The notes: generated by a model from the sequence alone, not told the origin. DNA of 64,000 nucleotides from CADEFX01 sp963840425 (GCA_963840425.1 CAWIYZ010000007.1:1-64000); one strand, 5' to 3'. Shown: positions 37,725 to 47,029, counted from the stretch's first letter. Translations and numbers: made by a program.

Positions 37725-38510
37725 GCGCGGACGACGAAACGCCGCCGGCGCGCTTAGAGCTGATTGCGCTCGTGGGGGTGCCGGTCGTGGCGCAAGGCGA
37801 CGACCTTGCGGCGCTGACGCTCGCAGCTTTGGCGCGCTCCGACTTGAGCTTGCAGGAGCGAGACGTTCTGGTCGTGGCCCAGAAAATCGTGTCAAAGGCC
37901 GAGGGCCGGATGGTGGAGCTCCACTCGGTCGTGCCGAGTGAGCGTGCCATAGCGTTGGGGCGCGAGGTCGCCAAGGATCCGCGGCTGGTCGAGCTGATCC
38001 TGTCGGAGACGAAACGCATCGTGCGCAGCGGTCCCGATGTGCTGATCGTGCAGCATCGCTTGGGGTTCGTGAGCGCCAACGCCGGCGTGGATCAGTCCAA
38101 TGTCGGCCCGCAGGATGGCATCGAGCGGGCATTGCTGCTGCCGCGCGATCCGGACGCGAGCGCGGAGCGACTGCGGGCGGCGCTGCAGAAGGCGCACGGG
38201 GCTGACATCGGCGTCGTCATCAACGACAGCTTCGGACGCCCGTGGCGACTGGGCACCGCCGGTACGGCGATCGGCGCAGCCGGCTTGCCGGCGCTCAAGG
38301 ATCTGCGCGGGCGGCCCGATTTGCTCGGCCGGACGCTCAGGGTGTCCGTGTCGGCCTTTGCCGACGAGATCGCGGCGGCGGCCTCGCTTGCTCATGGGTC
38401 AAGGCGACGAGGGCCGGCCGATCGTGCTGGTGCGCGGCCTCGACTGGCACGAGCCGGTCAGTCCGGCCGGCACGCTGCTGCGTCCAGCGAACGAGGACCT
38501 GTTCCAGTGA
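37721..38510 (+). CDS. cofE: F420-0:gamma-glutamyl ligase CofE, one frameshift
   Basis: About 262 residues. GTP-dependent addition of gamma-linked glutamates to F420-0. VVAQKIVSKAEGRMVEL, RLGFVSANAGVDQSNV, VVINDSFGRPWRLGTAG and the restored end MGQGDEGRPIVLVRGLDW are CofE marks. GTG start within GTGA overlapping the preceding stop. One extra base near 38393 shifts the last ~38 codons. It lacks the C-terminal FMN domain that mycobacterial FbiB uses to reduce dehydro-F420-0, so this strain needs another reductase or builds F420 from a different three-carbon acid. Confidence 0.9.
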
Positions 38511-39499
38511 GCGCGAGCAAGCTGAAGCGGGGGCGTGTGCTGGCGCTGTCCGGCGGCATCGGCGGCGCCAAGCTGGCACTCGGCCTCGCCCACGTGATGC
38601 GGCCGGAGCTACTGACGGTGGTCGGCTAATACCGCCGACGACTTCGTGCATCTGGGCCTCGCCATCTCACCCGATATCGACACCTTGATGTACACGCTAG
38701 CGGGTCTCGACAATCCGGCGACGGGCTGGGGCCGCAAGGACGAGACCTGGACCTTCATGCGCGCGCTGGAGCAGCTCGGCGGCGAGACCTGGTTCAAGCT
38801 CGGCGACGGCGATCTGGCCGTGCATGTGGAGCGCACGCGGCGTCTCGCGGCCGGAGATAGCCTGTCCGCCATCACGGCGGACTCTGACGCGCAGGCTCGG
38901 CATGCGGCGTGCGTATCCTGCCGATGTCGGACGACAAGGTGCGCACGCGCCTCGACACCGATGAAGGCACACTCGACTTCCAGGACTACTTCGTGCGCCG
39001 TCAATGCCGGCCGGCCGTGCGTGGGATCACGTTTGTCGGAGCAGAGACCGCGCGGCCACAGCGCGAGCTGATGGCAGCGCTGGCCGAACCTGATCTGCGT
39101 GCCGTGATCATCTGCCCGTCCAATCCGCTCATCAGCATCGAGCCGATCCTGGCCGTGCCCGGCGTGCGCGCGGCATTACGGGACTGCGTGGCTCCAGTGG
39201 TCGCGGTATCCCCGATCATCGGCGGTCGCGCGGTAAAGGGCCCGACCGCCAAAATGTTGGGCGAGCTCGGCGTCGGGGTGAGCGCAGCCAGCGTGGCACG
39301 CCGCTACGCCGACTTGCTGGATGCCTATATCGTGGAGCCAGAGGATGCGGCCGATGTGGCGCGGCTCGGCCTCGACATGGCGGTCCATACCGCAAGAACA
39401 ATAATGTCAAGCCTTGCCGATCGCGCCGATCTGGCCCAAGTGGTTCTGGATGTGGCCGACCGGCTCAGCACCGGGTGCCCAACAGATAGGTCGTCATGA
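38507..39499 (+). CDS. cofD: 2-phospho-L-lactate (or equivalent) transferase CofD, three single-base insertions
   Basis: About 329 residues after correction. It joins the activated three-carbon acid to the deazaflavin Fo. The N-terminal nucleotide/Fo region VLALSGGIGGAKLALGLAH and the restored VVGNTADDFVHLGL are diagnostic, as are DTLMYTLAG, LPMSDDKVRTRL and CPSNPLISIEPIL. Extra bases at about 38627 (T), 38883 (T) and 38908 (C) break the frame; their sum restores it, and the end is intact. The GTG start overlaps the cofE stop, and the stop overlaps the cofC ATG. Three indels in one gene favour sequencing error, but loss of function is possible. Confidence 0.88.
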
Positions 39500-40173
39500 C
39501 GGCTCTATGGACCATCGTGCCGGTGAAGGATACGCGGGGCTCCAAGCAGCGGCTCAGCGCATGCCTGACCAGCGAGCAACGCAAAGCTCTGGCGCTCGTT
39601 ATGCTGGAAGACGTGCTGGACGCCATCGCAGCGGTGACAGGACTCGCCCGCTGTCTCCTTGTCACGATCGATCCAGAGGCCACGGCGTTGGCGGGTCGGC
39701 TCGGGGCGCGCGTGCTGACCGACGGTGCTATGGAAGGCCATACCGGCGCCGTGATGAGCGCGGCCCGGTTGCTCGCCGCCGAGGGTGCAGAAGGATTTTT
39801 GACGCTCCCCGGCGACATTCCCAACGTCACGCCGGCCGAGATCACGCAACTGCTGGCGGCCCATCGCTCGCCTCCGGCCTTCACCATTGCACCCGCGCAC
39901 GACGAGCTGGGCTCCAACGCTGTTCTGTGCTCGCCGCCAGGTGCAGTACCGCTGCGTTTCGGCGACAACAGCTTCTTCCCGCATCTCGATGCGGCCCGGC
40001 GCGCCGGCATCGAGCCGACCGTGCTGAACCTGCCCGGCATTGCGCTCGATATTGACACGCCGGAAGATCTGGCGCGCTTTATGGCGCTGAAGCCTCAGGT
40101 CCCGACCCGCACCTTCCGCTTTCTGGAAGGCCTATCGGTCCCTCTGACGGCGGGCCAGGACGACCGCGCATGA
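39496..40173 (+). CDS. cofC: 2-phospho-L-lactate guanylyltransferase CofC
   Basis: 225 residues, nucleotidyltransferase fold. It activates phospholactate, phosphoenolpyruvate or 3-phosphoglycerate with GTP for CofD. WTIVPVKDTRGSKQRLSACL carries the Lys used for nucleotide binding; FLTLPGDIPNVTPAEI contains the metal-binding Asp; GSNAVLCSPPGAVPLRFGDNSF and DIDTPEDL complete the family marks. ATGA overlaps with both the preceding cofD stop and the following fbiC start. Which three-carbon substrate it prefers is not readable by eye. Confidence 0.93.
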   Translation: MTALWTIVPVKDTRGSKQRLSACLTSEQRKALALVMLEDVLDAIAAVTGLARCLLVTIDPEATALAGRLGARVLTDGAMEGHTGAVMSAARLLAAEGAEGFLTLPGDIPNVTPAEITQLLAAHRSPPAFTIAPAHDELGSNAVLCSPPGAVPLRFGDNSFFPHLDAARRAGIEPTVLNLPGIALDIDTPEDLARFMALKPQVPTRTFRFLEGLSVPLTAGQDDRA

Positions 40174-42587
40174 TGTCTGCCGAGATAGAGAAGGTGCTGG
40201 CGCGCGCGCTGGACGGGGAGCGTCCGGATGCGCAGGCCGCGCTGAAATTTGTGGAATGCGATGATCTAGACGCGCTGACGCGGACGGCGGCCGAGCTGCG
40301 CGATCGCGGCCACGGCCGGCTCGTCTCCTATTCGCGCAAGGTGTTCATTCCGCTCACCAAGCTGTGCCGCGACTCTTGCCACTACTGCACATTCGCGCAT
40401 CCGCCGCGCAAAGGTGAGCGTGCGTACCTCACGCCCGAGGAGGTGCTGGCTATCGCCGAGGCGGGCAGGAAGGCTGGCTGCCAGGAGGCGCTGTTCACGC
40501 TCGGTGACAAGCCGGAGCTGCGCTATCGCGTGGCGCGCGAGGAGCTGGCAGCACTCGGCGCGAAGTCGACGCTCGACTACCTGGCGCGCATGGCGGCGCT
40601 GGTGCTGGAGCGCACGGGATTGCTGCCGCATGTCAATCCAGGCGTCATGAGCGCCGAGGACATCGCCGCGCTGCGGCTCGTGTCGGTGTCACAGGGCATC
40701 ATGCTGGAGACGGCGGCGGAGAGATTGGCTGAGCGTGGCGGACCGCACTTCGGCTCGCCCGACAAGGTGCCCGCCGTGCGCCTCGCCACCATCGAGGAAG
40801 CGGGCCGGCAGGCGGTGCCGTTCACCAGCGGTATTCTGATCGGCATCGGTGAGACGCGCGCCGAGCGCATCGAGGCGCTGCTGGCGCTGCGCGACCTGCA
40901 CGACCGCTACGGGCACATCCAGGAAATTATCATCCAGAACTTCCGCGCCAAGCCGCAGACGAAAATGGCTACGGCGCCCGAGCCGTCGCTCGACGAGCAC
41001 CTGTGGACCATCGCGGTGGCGCGCATCCTGTTCGGACCGGAGATGAATATCCAGGCGCCACCGAACCTGCAGGCCGGATCGCTCGACAAGCTGATCGGCG
41101 CGGGCATCAACGACTGGGGCGGCGTCTCGCCGGTGACGCCGGATCACGTGAACCCGGAGGCGCCGTGGCCGGAGCTGGTCGCCCTGGAGAAGCACACGGC
41201 GGAGGCTGGCAAGCAGCTCGTGCAGCGGCTGGCCGTGTATCCGTCTTATGCGCTGAATGCCGGCCGCTGGATTGCACCGAAGCTCGCCCCGAAGGTGTTG
41301 AGCACCATCGACGCGGATGGGCTGGCGCGCGGCGAGACCTGGATGGCAGGTACCACCAAAGGCACGCCGGCGGTGCGTTCGCCCGGCATGGCCGCGGCGC
41401 CGGTGGGCGATGATCTGCGGCGCATCGTCGATCGCGCGGCGGAGGGGCGCGATCTGAGCGAAGCCGAGGTCGTGCGCCTGTTCGCGGCGCGCGGCGCCGA
41501 GTTCGAGCACGTCGTTTCAGCGGCCGATGCGCTGCGGCGGGCGACGCGCGGCGACACGGTCACCTACGTCGTCAACCGCAACATCAACTACACCAACGTC
41601 TGCTACTTCCGCTGCCAGTTCTGCGCGTTCTCGAAAGGCAAGATGTCGGAGAACCTGCGCGGGCAGCCCTACGTGCTGGACCTCGATGAGATCGAACGGC
41701 GCACGCTGGAGGCCTGGGAGCGCGGCGCCACCGAGGTGTGCCTGCAGGGCGGCATCCATCCCGAGTACACAGGCGCCACGTATCTCGACATCTGCAAGCG
41801 CATCAAGGCGGCGCAGCCTGACATGCACGTGCATGCCTTCTCACCGCTGGAAGTGTGGCAGGGCGCCGCTACTCTGAAGCAGCCACTGCGCCACTATCTG
41901 GCTGAGCTCAAGAGTGCCGGCCTCAGCTCGCTGCCGGGCACGGCAGCCGAGATTCTGGACGACGAGGTGCGTGCTGTCATCTGCCCGGACAAGATCAAAA
42001 CGGCGGAGTGGCTGTCGGTCATGGAGACCGCGCACGCGGTCGGGCTCAAGTCCACCGCCACCATCATGTACGGCCACGTTGACCGGCCGGTGCACTGGGC
42101 GCGCCATCTGCTGCGCGTGCGCGAGCTGCAATCGCGCACGGGCGGCTTCACCGAGTTCGTGCCCCTGCCCTTCGTGCCGCTGGAGACGCCCATCTATCTC
42201 AAGGGCCGCGCGCGCCGCGGGCCGACCTATCGCGAGGCCGTGCTGATGCATGCTGTGGCGCGGCTGGCGCTCCATCCGCACATCACGAGCATCCAGACGT
42301 CGTGGGTGAAGATGGGCCACGACGGCGCCGCACATTGCCTGCAAGCCGGCGCCAACGACATCGGCGGCACGCTCATGAACGAGAGTATCACGCGCGCGGC
42401 CGGCGCCGAGCACGGCCAGGAGATGCCACCCGAAGCCATGGAAGCTCTGATCCGCAGCTTGGGCCGCGCGCCGCGTCAGCGCACGACATCCTATGGCGTG
42501 CCACCAGCCGAGCGCCAGCGCCAGTCGTTCGACGCGCCGCCGATCGTCGAGCCGGTGAACACACCGGCACGCGCGTTCATGCGCTGA
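40170..42587 (+). CDS. fbiC: Fused Fo synthase CofG-CofH (FbiC)
   Basis: 805 residues with two radical-SAM modules that make the deazaflavin Fo from tyrosine and the flavin precursor 5-amino-6-ribitylaminouracil. CofG module: CxxxCxxC at Cys66, Cys70, Cys73 (TKLCRDSCHYCTFA). CofH module: Cys478, Cys482, Cys485 (NVCYFRCQFCAFSKGKM). The C-terminus ends with the usual GQEMPPEAMEALIRSLGR region. The fusion is the actinobacterial-style arrangement; many archaea have separate genes. Intact frame, ATGATG start overlapping the cofC stop. Last gene of the F420 operon. Confidence 0.95.
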   Translation: MMSAEIEKVLARALDGERPDAQAALKFVECDDLDALTRTAAELRDRGHGRLVSYSRKVFIPLTKLCRDSCHYCTFAHPPRKGERAYLTPEEVLAIAEAGRKAGCQEALFTLGDKPELRYRVAREELAALGAKSTLDYLARMAALVLERTGLLPHVNPGVMSAEDIAALRLVSVSQGIMLETAAERLAERGGPHFGSPDKVPAVRLATIEEAGRQAVPFTSGILIGIGETRAERIEALLALRDLHDRYGHIQEIIIQNFRAKPQTKMATAPEPSLDEHLWTIAVARILFGPEMNIQAPPNLQAGSLDKLIGAGINDWGGVSPVTPDHVNPEAPWPELVALEKHTAEAGKQLVQRLAVYPSYALNAGRWIAPKLAPKVLSTIDADGLARGETWMAGTTKGTPAVRSPGMAAAPVGDDLRRIVDRAAEGRDLSEAEVVRLFAARGAEFEHVVSAADALRRATRGDTVTYVVNRNINYTNVCYFRCQFCAFSKGKMSENLRGQPYVLDLDEIERRTLEAWERGATEVCLQGGIHPEYTGATYLDICKRIKAAQPDMHVHAFSPLEVWQGAATLKQPLRHYLAELKSAGLSSLPGTAAEILDDEVRAVICPDKIKTAEWLSVMETAHAVGLKSTATIMYGHVDRPVHWARHLLRVRELQSRTGGFTEFVPLPFVPLETPIYLKGRARRGPTYREAVLMHAVARLALHPHITSIQTSWVKMGHDGAAHCLQAGANDIGGTLMNESITRAAGAEHGQEMPPEAMEALIRSLGRAPRQRTTSYGVPPAERQRQSFDAPPIVEPVNTPARAFMR

Positions 42588-42666
42588 GCGTCGCATCAGA
42601 AGGCGGGAAACTAGATTCGGCAGCGGCGTCGGCGATCCGGGGACACATGACCCAAGGCAGAAAGCT

Positions 42667-43827
42667 CTAGAAGCTCGGCACATTGGGCTGGAGGCCAAGC
42701 ATGACACGTCCGGCGCACTCCGCGATCTTGGTCGAGACGACGAAATGCTGGCTCGCGGTGTGGATGTCGCGGAAATAGCGATCGAGCGGGTGAGACGCGT
42801 AAAGCGAGGTGCCGCTGCCTGTCTTGTACATGAGGTCGACGGCCTCCACGCACAGATCGTAGGCATTGCAGATCGACAGACGGTAGAGGGCGTGCTGCCG
42901 CGCCGTCACCGGTTTTCCCGCTGCAAGCGCCGACCAGATCTCCTCCATGATGTCGAACACGAATCCGCGTGCGGAGGCGACCAGCGCCTCCGCTCGGGCA
43001 ATCGCCGCATGCACATGTGCCTCCTCGCGCAACCCGGTGCCGATGCGGGTCACCTTGCCTTCCGCCAGCGCCATAGCGGAATCGATCGCTGACCTGGCGA
43101 TACCGAGTGGGATGCCGCTGAGGTTCGCCAAATACATGTTTCGCACACCATACAATGGTTCTGCACGCAGCACCGGCGCGCGCAGCGGATCGAACGTGTG
43201 CTCGGCCGGAACGAAGAAATCCTCGATGGCGTAATCGTGACTGCCGGTGCCTCTGAGACCTGTCGTGGTCCAGGTATCGATGACCTCGATTGCATCGCCC
43301 GGCAGATAGCACAAGCGCACCTCGGGTCCACCGTCCGCGGCCTTACGGATGTTGCCGTCGTCGATGACCTGGCAGCCGCTGAACAGCCACACGCTGTGCT
43401 GGCAACAGCTACCGAACGTCCACCGTCCGCTCACGCGGTAGCCTCCCTTGACGGCCACGGCCTTGCCGGTCGGCCGAGTGACGCCGCCGGTGAAGGCATC
43501 GAGATCGCTGTACATGTGGCGCGCGGCGGCCTGATCCATGAAGGCAATGAAATAGCCGGCGTGGAGCGCCAGCATGACACTCCAGCCGACCGAGCCGTCC
43601 TGCATGGACAGCGCCTCCACCACGCGGATCTGTGTCATGGGATCGAGCTCGGGTCCGCCCCAGGCGCGCGGCATGGACATGCGATAGAAACCGGCGTCCT
43701 TCATCGCCTGCACCAGCGGCAATGGCATGCGCCGCTGCTGCTCCATCTCATCGGTATGCGCAAGGATCTCGGGGCGCAGCGCCTGAGTCGCCTCCAGGAA
43801 CCGCTGGGGATCAGTTGGCGCGGTCAC
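42667..43827 (-). CDS. Acyl-CoA dehydrogenase-fold flavoprotein (HpaB/DszC-like monooxygenase group)
   Basis: 386 residues from the GTG at 43827, preceded by AGGAGA. AGFYRMSMPRAWGGPELDPM, a flavin loop WTFGSCCQHSVWLFSGC, TTTGLRGTGSHDYAIEDFFV and the C-terminal helical domain with ALYRLSICNAYDLC and HTASQHFVVS fit two-component flavin-dependent hydroxylases with the acyl-CoA dehydrogenase fold rather than true beta-oxidation enzymes. A perfect FadR-type palindrome lies 45 bp upstream. It is convergent with fbiC. The substrate is unknown. Confidence 0.8.
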   Translation of the reverse strand: MTAPTDPQRFLEATQALRPEILAHTDEMEQQRRMPLPLVQAMKDAGFYRMSMPRAWGGPELDPMTQIRVVEALSMQDGSVGWSVMLALHAGYFIAFMDQAAARHMYSDLDAFTGGVTRPTGKAVAVKGGYRVSGRWTFGSCCQHSVWLFSGCQVIDDGNIRKAADGGPEVRLCYLPGDAIEVIDTWTTTGLRGTGSHDYAIEDFFVPAEHTFDPLRAPVLRAEPLYGVRNMYLANLSGIPLGIARSAIDSAMALAEGKVTRIGTGLREEAHVHAAIARAEALVASARGFVFDIMEEIWSALAAGKPVTARQHALYRLSICNAYDLCVEAVDLMYKTGSGTSLYASHPLDRYFRDIHTASQHFVVSTKIAECAGRVMLGLQPNVPSF

Positions 43828-44226
43828 GTTCTCTCCTTCAGGCCACGAGAGGCCGTCCACCAAGTCATAGCAACTGGTCTGACCAGTTACAACGGGGCAC
43901 GCCAAGCCGCTACGAAAGCGCAGCGCATCGATGAGAGCGCCGGCCGAGCGTCCAAAACATCCGCGAGATAGTTCTCGTTTGCTCGGGCCGAACGAAAAGG
44001 GGTCCGCTGTTGATCCAGCTCGCGCGCCCAACAAGCAACATGCCGATTGACAGCCGCCCTCCCAAACAATTAGACAGCTGCATGCGCAAAGCGATCCATC
44101 TTCTCACGGCCCGCTACTATCCGCCGTCGACATAACGGCGGGCGCATACTTTTGCACAAACCGCTGCGTATCCGGCGGTTAGCAGAAGGCAAGCATCCGG
44201 CATCGCAGCCTCGACGGAGCGATGCG
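43828..44226. other. 399-bp divergent promoter region
   Basis: Contains the FadR-type operator at 43872-43888 and the upstream regions of the flavoprotein and tyrA-like genes. No gene or other structured element was recognised. Confidence 0.6.
43872..43888. promoter_or_regulatory. FadR-type GntR operator
   Basis: AACTGGTCTGACCAGTT is a perfect 8-1-8 inverted repeat and matches the TGGTC-n-GACCA core of FadR-family operators. It is 45 bp upstream of the flavoprotein start. The GntR gene at 3908-4594 has a different operator pattern nearby, so the regulator for this site is probably encoded elsewhere. Confidence 0.72.
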
Positions 44227-45003
44227 ATGCCCTCAGATTTCAACTCTCCCCCTACAGTCGGACTGATGGGTTTTGGTGCCTTCGGCAAGCTCATTGCCAC
44301 GCACCTGCACATGCATTTCACGCTTACCGTCTACGATCCAGTTGCGCCGCAGATCAGTCCGTCTCTTAGCAGCAGGATTCGCAACGGCGATATGGCAGCC
44401 GTGGGGTGTTGCGATATCGTGATCCTTGCCGTCCCGGTCGGCGAGTTGCCGCACGCCATCAGAAGCCTAAGGCCGCACCTGCGGCCGGGAAGCATCGTTG
44501 TGGATGTCGGCTCGGTCAAAGTAAAACCGGCCAAAGTGATGGAAGCCGAGTTACCGTCGTTCGTGGATATCGTCGGCACCCATCCACTGTTCGGGCCTCA
44601 AAGCGCGCGCGATGGCATCCGAGGTCGAAAGATTGCCATCTGTCCTGTGCGAGGGAATGCGGCCCCGCGCATTGCCGCCTTCCTTCGCCGTGCCCTTGGA
44701 TTGCGAGTATTCATCACGACGCCCGAGGAGCACGACAGAGAGGCCGCCGTGGCGCAAGGTGTGACGCACCTCATTGCCAAGGTTCTGGTGCGCATGGAGC
44801 CGCTGCCCAAGCGACTAACGACCGCGAGTTTCGATCTCCTCGTGCAGGCGACGGCGATGGTCCGCTACGATGCGGCCAGTGTGTTCCTGGCGATCGAGCG
44901 GGACAATCCATATGCTGCAGGGGTGCGCGATCGCTTCTTCGCTCTCGCGGAAGAAACGAGGACAAACCTGGAATGCCTGCCGGGGATCAACAGGCGTCGT
45001 TGA
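44227..45003 (+). CDS. Prephenate/arogenate dehydrogenase-like protein (TyrA family)
   Basis: 258 residues. A Rossmann fold begins VGLMGFGAFGKLIATHL (GxGxxG near residues 14-19), with VVDVGSVKVKPAKVM and VGTHPLFGPQSARDG, the latter a TyrA signature holding the catalytic-region His. It is shorter than full TyrA proteins and has no chorismate mutase or ACT domain, resembling plant-type arogenate dehydrogenase domains. The start at 44227 is in the doubled ATGCGATG context. It stands alone, so biosynthetic or specialised-metabolism use is open. Confidence 0.78.
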   Translation: MPSDFNSPPTVGLMGFGAFGKLIATHLHMHFTLTVYDPVAPQISPSLSSRIRNGDMAAVGCCDIVILAVPVGELPHAIRSLRPHLRPGSIVVDVGSVKVKPAKVMEAELPSFVDIVGTHPLFGPQSARDGIRGRKIAICPVRGNAAPRIAAFLRRALGLRVFITTPEEHDREAAVAQGVTHLIAKVLVRMEPLPKRLTTASFDLLVQATAMVRYDAASVFLAIERDNPYAAGVRDRFFALAEETRTNLECLPGINRRR

Positions 45004-45040
45004 CCCGAAGCCGGAGTGACCACGCGCACCCGTGCGGAGC

Positions 45041-45655
45041 CTACTTGATCGGCGAGAACGGGGCAGCCAGCAGGATCTTCGTCTCCTGCTTCACGACCGG
45101 GCTGTCGCCTGGCGGCGGCCAGATGCCGTCTGCTGTGGCCTTCTTGCGCACGGCAACGCGCTCATCGAGGCTCTTGTACGCCCAGATGTGCACCCATTGA
45201 TTGAGGCTACCCACATCGCAGGTGAAGACGCCGGTGAGCGGCGACAGCTTGAGGCGGCCAGGGAGGTATTCGCCCCAGCGCTGCGCCATCTGTGGCATGC
45301 CTCCGGCCTTCAGCACGTAGCTGCGCATCTCGAAGTAGGGCCCGTTGTTCGAGGGCTCGAGCGGCGGAGAGTAGGGCAGCGGCTCGAACAGCTCCGACTT
45401 GGTGTCGACGAGGAAGTCTTGCACCTTTGGCGGCCAGGTGCCGAGCTTGACTGCCTCGGCGCGAATTTTGCTGCGCTCGAGGGCATTCTCATAGGGCCAC
45501 ACGTGGATGACCTGGTTGAGCGGCCCGATCTCCGTATGCCAGAAGGCGGCAAGCTTGGAGAGCTTGAGCCGTGGTTCGAGCGCATCGCCGAAGCGCTTCA
45601 GGAACTCGGGAAGTGTACGCGGATGCAGTGTGTAGGTGCGAAACTCGTAGATCAT
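45041..45655 (-). CDS. NIPSNAP family protein, two tandem domains
   Basis: 204 residues made of two NIPSNAP (dimeric alpha-beta barrel) repeats. The first runs from IYEFRTYTLHPRTLPEFLKR to HVWPYENALERSKIR, the second from YFEMRSYVLKAGGMPQMAQR to HIWAYKSLDERVAVR. The family has no established catalytic activity; dimeric alpha-beta barrels often bind small organic ligands. The ATG at 45655 lies beside the A/B composite palindrome. Confidence 0.85.
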   Translation of the reverse strand: MIYEFRTYTLHPRTLPEFLKRFGDALEPRLKLSKLAAFWHTEIGPLNQVIHVWPYENALERSKIRAEAVKLGTWPPKVQDFLVDTKSELFEPLPYSPPLEPSNNGPYFEMRSYVLKAGGMPQMAQRWGEYLPGRLKLSPLTGVFTCDVGSLNQWVHIWAYKSLDERVAVRKKATADGIWPPPGDSPVVKQETKILLAAPFSPIK

Positions 45656-45670
45656 GGGGCAAAGACCTTT

Positions 45671-45746
45671 CTAGTGTGATGATCGAGAAATTCGCCCGTG
45701 TTTGCGGCATGTCTCCTAGCGAATTTCTCGATCTGAATCACACTAG
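45671..45746. repeat. A-type 76-bp dispersed palindrome, copy 2
   Basis: The best-preserved A copy: CTAGTGTGAT...ATCACACTAG outside, with ATCGAGAAATTCG and CGAATTTCTCGAT as perfect 13-bp inner arms. It lies 14 bp from the B copy at 45761-45835. This is the inverse arrangement of 619-784, with a recognisably homologous spacer. Confidence 0.88.
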
Positions 45747-45760
45747 GAGACATAAGCTTG

Positions 45761-45835
45761 CCAGTGTCCTTTCGATCGCGAAGTTCGTACAGCGCCTGAC
45801 TTGAGGTTCGACGAGCTTCGCAATCGGGACACTGG
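45761..45835. repeat. B-type 75-bp dispersed palindrome, copy 2
   Basis: CCAGTGTCC...GGGACACTGG outer arms with TCGATCGCGAAGTTCG and CGAGCTTCGCAATCG inner arms. It is the second half of the composite unit. The remaining ~210 bp to 46044 contains a CT-rich stretch (CTCTCTCTCTC near 45885) and no gene. Confidence 0.85.
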
Positions 45836-46044
45836 TGACACGGACGGAATGTTCGCACCCTTGGCCGCAATCGACAATCTCTCTCTCTCTCGAAGAGCTT
45901 TGGTCTCTCTTTGAAGACGGGGGTGTCGGGACGGACATATGTCCCTGCGTGACGGCGCCAGTTGCTCGCAGCCCCACCAGATGACATCCTCGGCATTGAA
46001 CAGAGATGGATCGTGCCTTCCGGGCACTGGTGGAGGAGTACGCA

Positions 46045-46926
46045 ATGGACATCGGCAAGCTCGGCGTGTGGGCCTCGTTGGACGGACTGCCGGGCGCGGA
46101 GGTGCTCGCGTTCGCCAAGCGCGTCGAGGCGCGCGGCTACAAGACGCTGTGGATGCCCGAGAGCCGAGGCCGCAACGTGTTCGTCAGCTCGGCATGGCTG
46201 CTGGCCGGCACGTCGAAACTGATCATCGCGCCCGGCATCGCCAACATCTACGCGCGCGACGCGGTCGCGACGGCGAGCGGTCAGCTCTCTCTCAATGAAT
46301 TTTCCGGCGGGCGCTTCCTGCTGGGCCTCGGCGTCTCGCACGTGCCGACGGTCGAAGGCATCCGCGGCCACACCTACGGCAAGCCGGTGGCGACCATGCG
46401 CGCCTACCTCGAGGCCATGCGCGCCGCCCCCTACCAGGCGCCACCGCCAAAAGAGAAGCCGCTGACGATCCTGGCCGCGCTCGGCCCCAACATGCTGAAG
46501 CTGTCGGCGGAGATGGCGGACGGATCGCACCCCTATTGCGTGACGCCCGAGCACACGGCGCAAGCGCGCAAAATCATGGGCCCTGGCAAGCTGCTGTGCC
46601 CCGAGCAGATGGTCCTGCTGCAGACCGATCCGACCGAGGCAAGGCGTGCAGCGCGTATCGCGCTGTCGCGCTATATGGCGCTGGAGAACTACGTCAACAA
46701 CTGGCGCCGCCTCGGCTTCACGGACGCCGACTTTGCCGGCCAGGGCTCGGACCGTCTGGTGGACGCCAATATCGTCTGGGGCGACGAGGGCGCTATCCGC
46801 AAGCGCGTGCAACAGCACTGGGACGCGGGCGCCGACCATGTGTGCATCCAGCCGATCGGCATCGACGGCACGCGGCAGGTGATCGACGAGCGCATCCTCG
46901 ATCTGCTGGCGCCGGGAAAGGTGTGA
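46045..46926 (+). CDS. LLM F420-type oxidoreductase, MSMEG_4141-like (TIGR03620)
   Basis: 293 residues from the ATG at 46045 after GGAGGAG. LGVWASLDGLPGAEVLAFAK, ARGYKTLWMPESRGRNVFVS, ISGIANIY-type segment APGIANIYARDAVATASGQ, FSGGRFLLGLGVSHVPTVEG and MRAYLEAMRAAPYQ match the TIGR03620 group of predicted F420 enzymes. First of three LLM genes in a row on this strand (next starts 103 bp later). Confidence 0.85.
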   Translation: MDIGKLGVWASLDGLPGAEVLAFAKRVEARGYKTLWMPESRGRNVFVSSAWLLAGTSKLIIAPGIANIYARDAVATASGQLSLNEFSGGRFLLGLGVSHVPTVEGIRGHTYGKPVATMRAYLEAMRAAPYQAPPPKEKPLTILAALGPNMLKLSAEMADGSHPYCVTPEHTAQARKIMGPGKLLCPEQMVLLQTDPTEARRAARIALSRYMALENYVNNWRRLGFTDADFAGQGSDRLVDANIVWGDEGAIRKRVQQHWDAGADHVCIQPIGIDGTRQVIDERILDLLAPGKV

Positions 46927-47029
46927 GGCGACACACGCCCCACACGCATGATAGGGTTTTGCTTACAGATCACATGGGCACTCGGCCTTTGTCGCGGCAG
47001 AAGCCCGCCAACCTGCGGAGGAAATACGC

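Noticed and set aside
38507..39499. Programmed frameshifting in cofD or cofE
   Set aside because: Breaks lie at three unrelated positions in cofD without slippery heptamers, and other genes in the window show the same kind of extra base.
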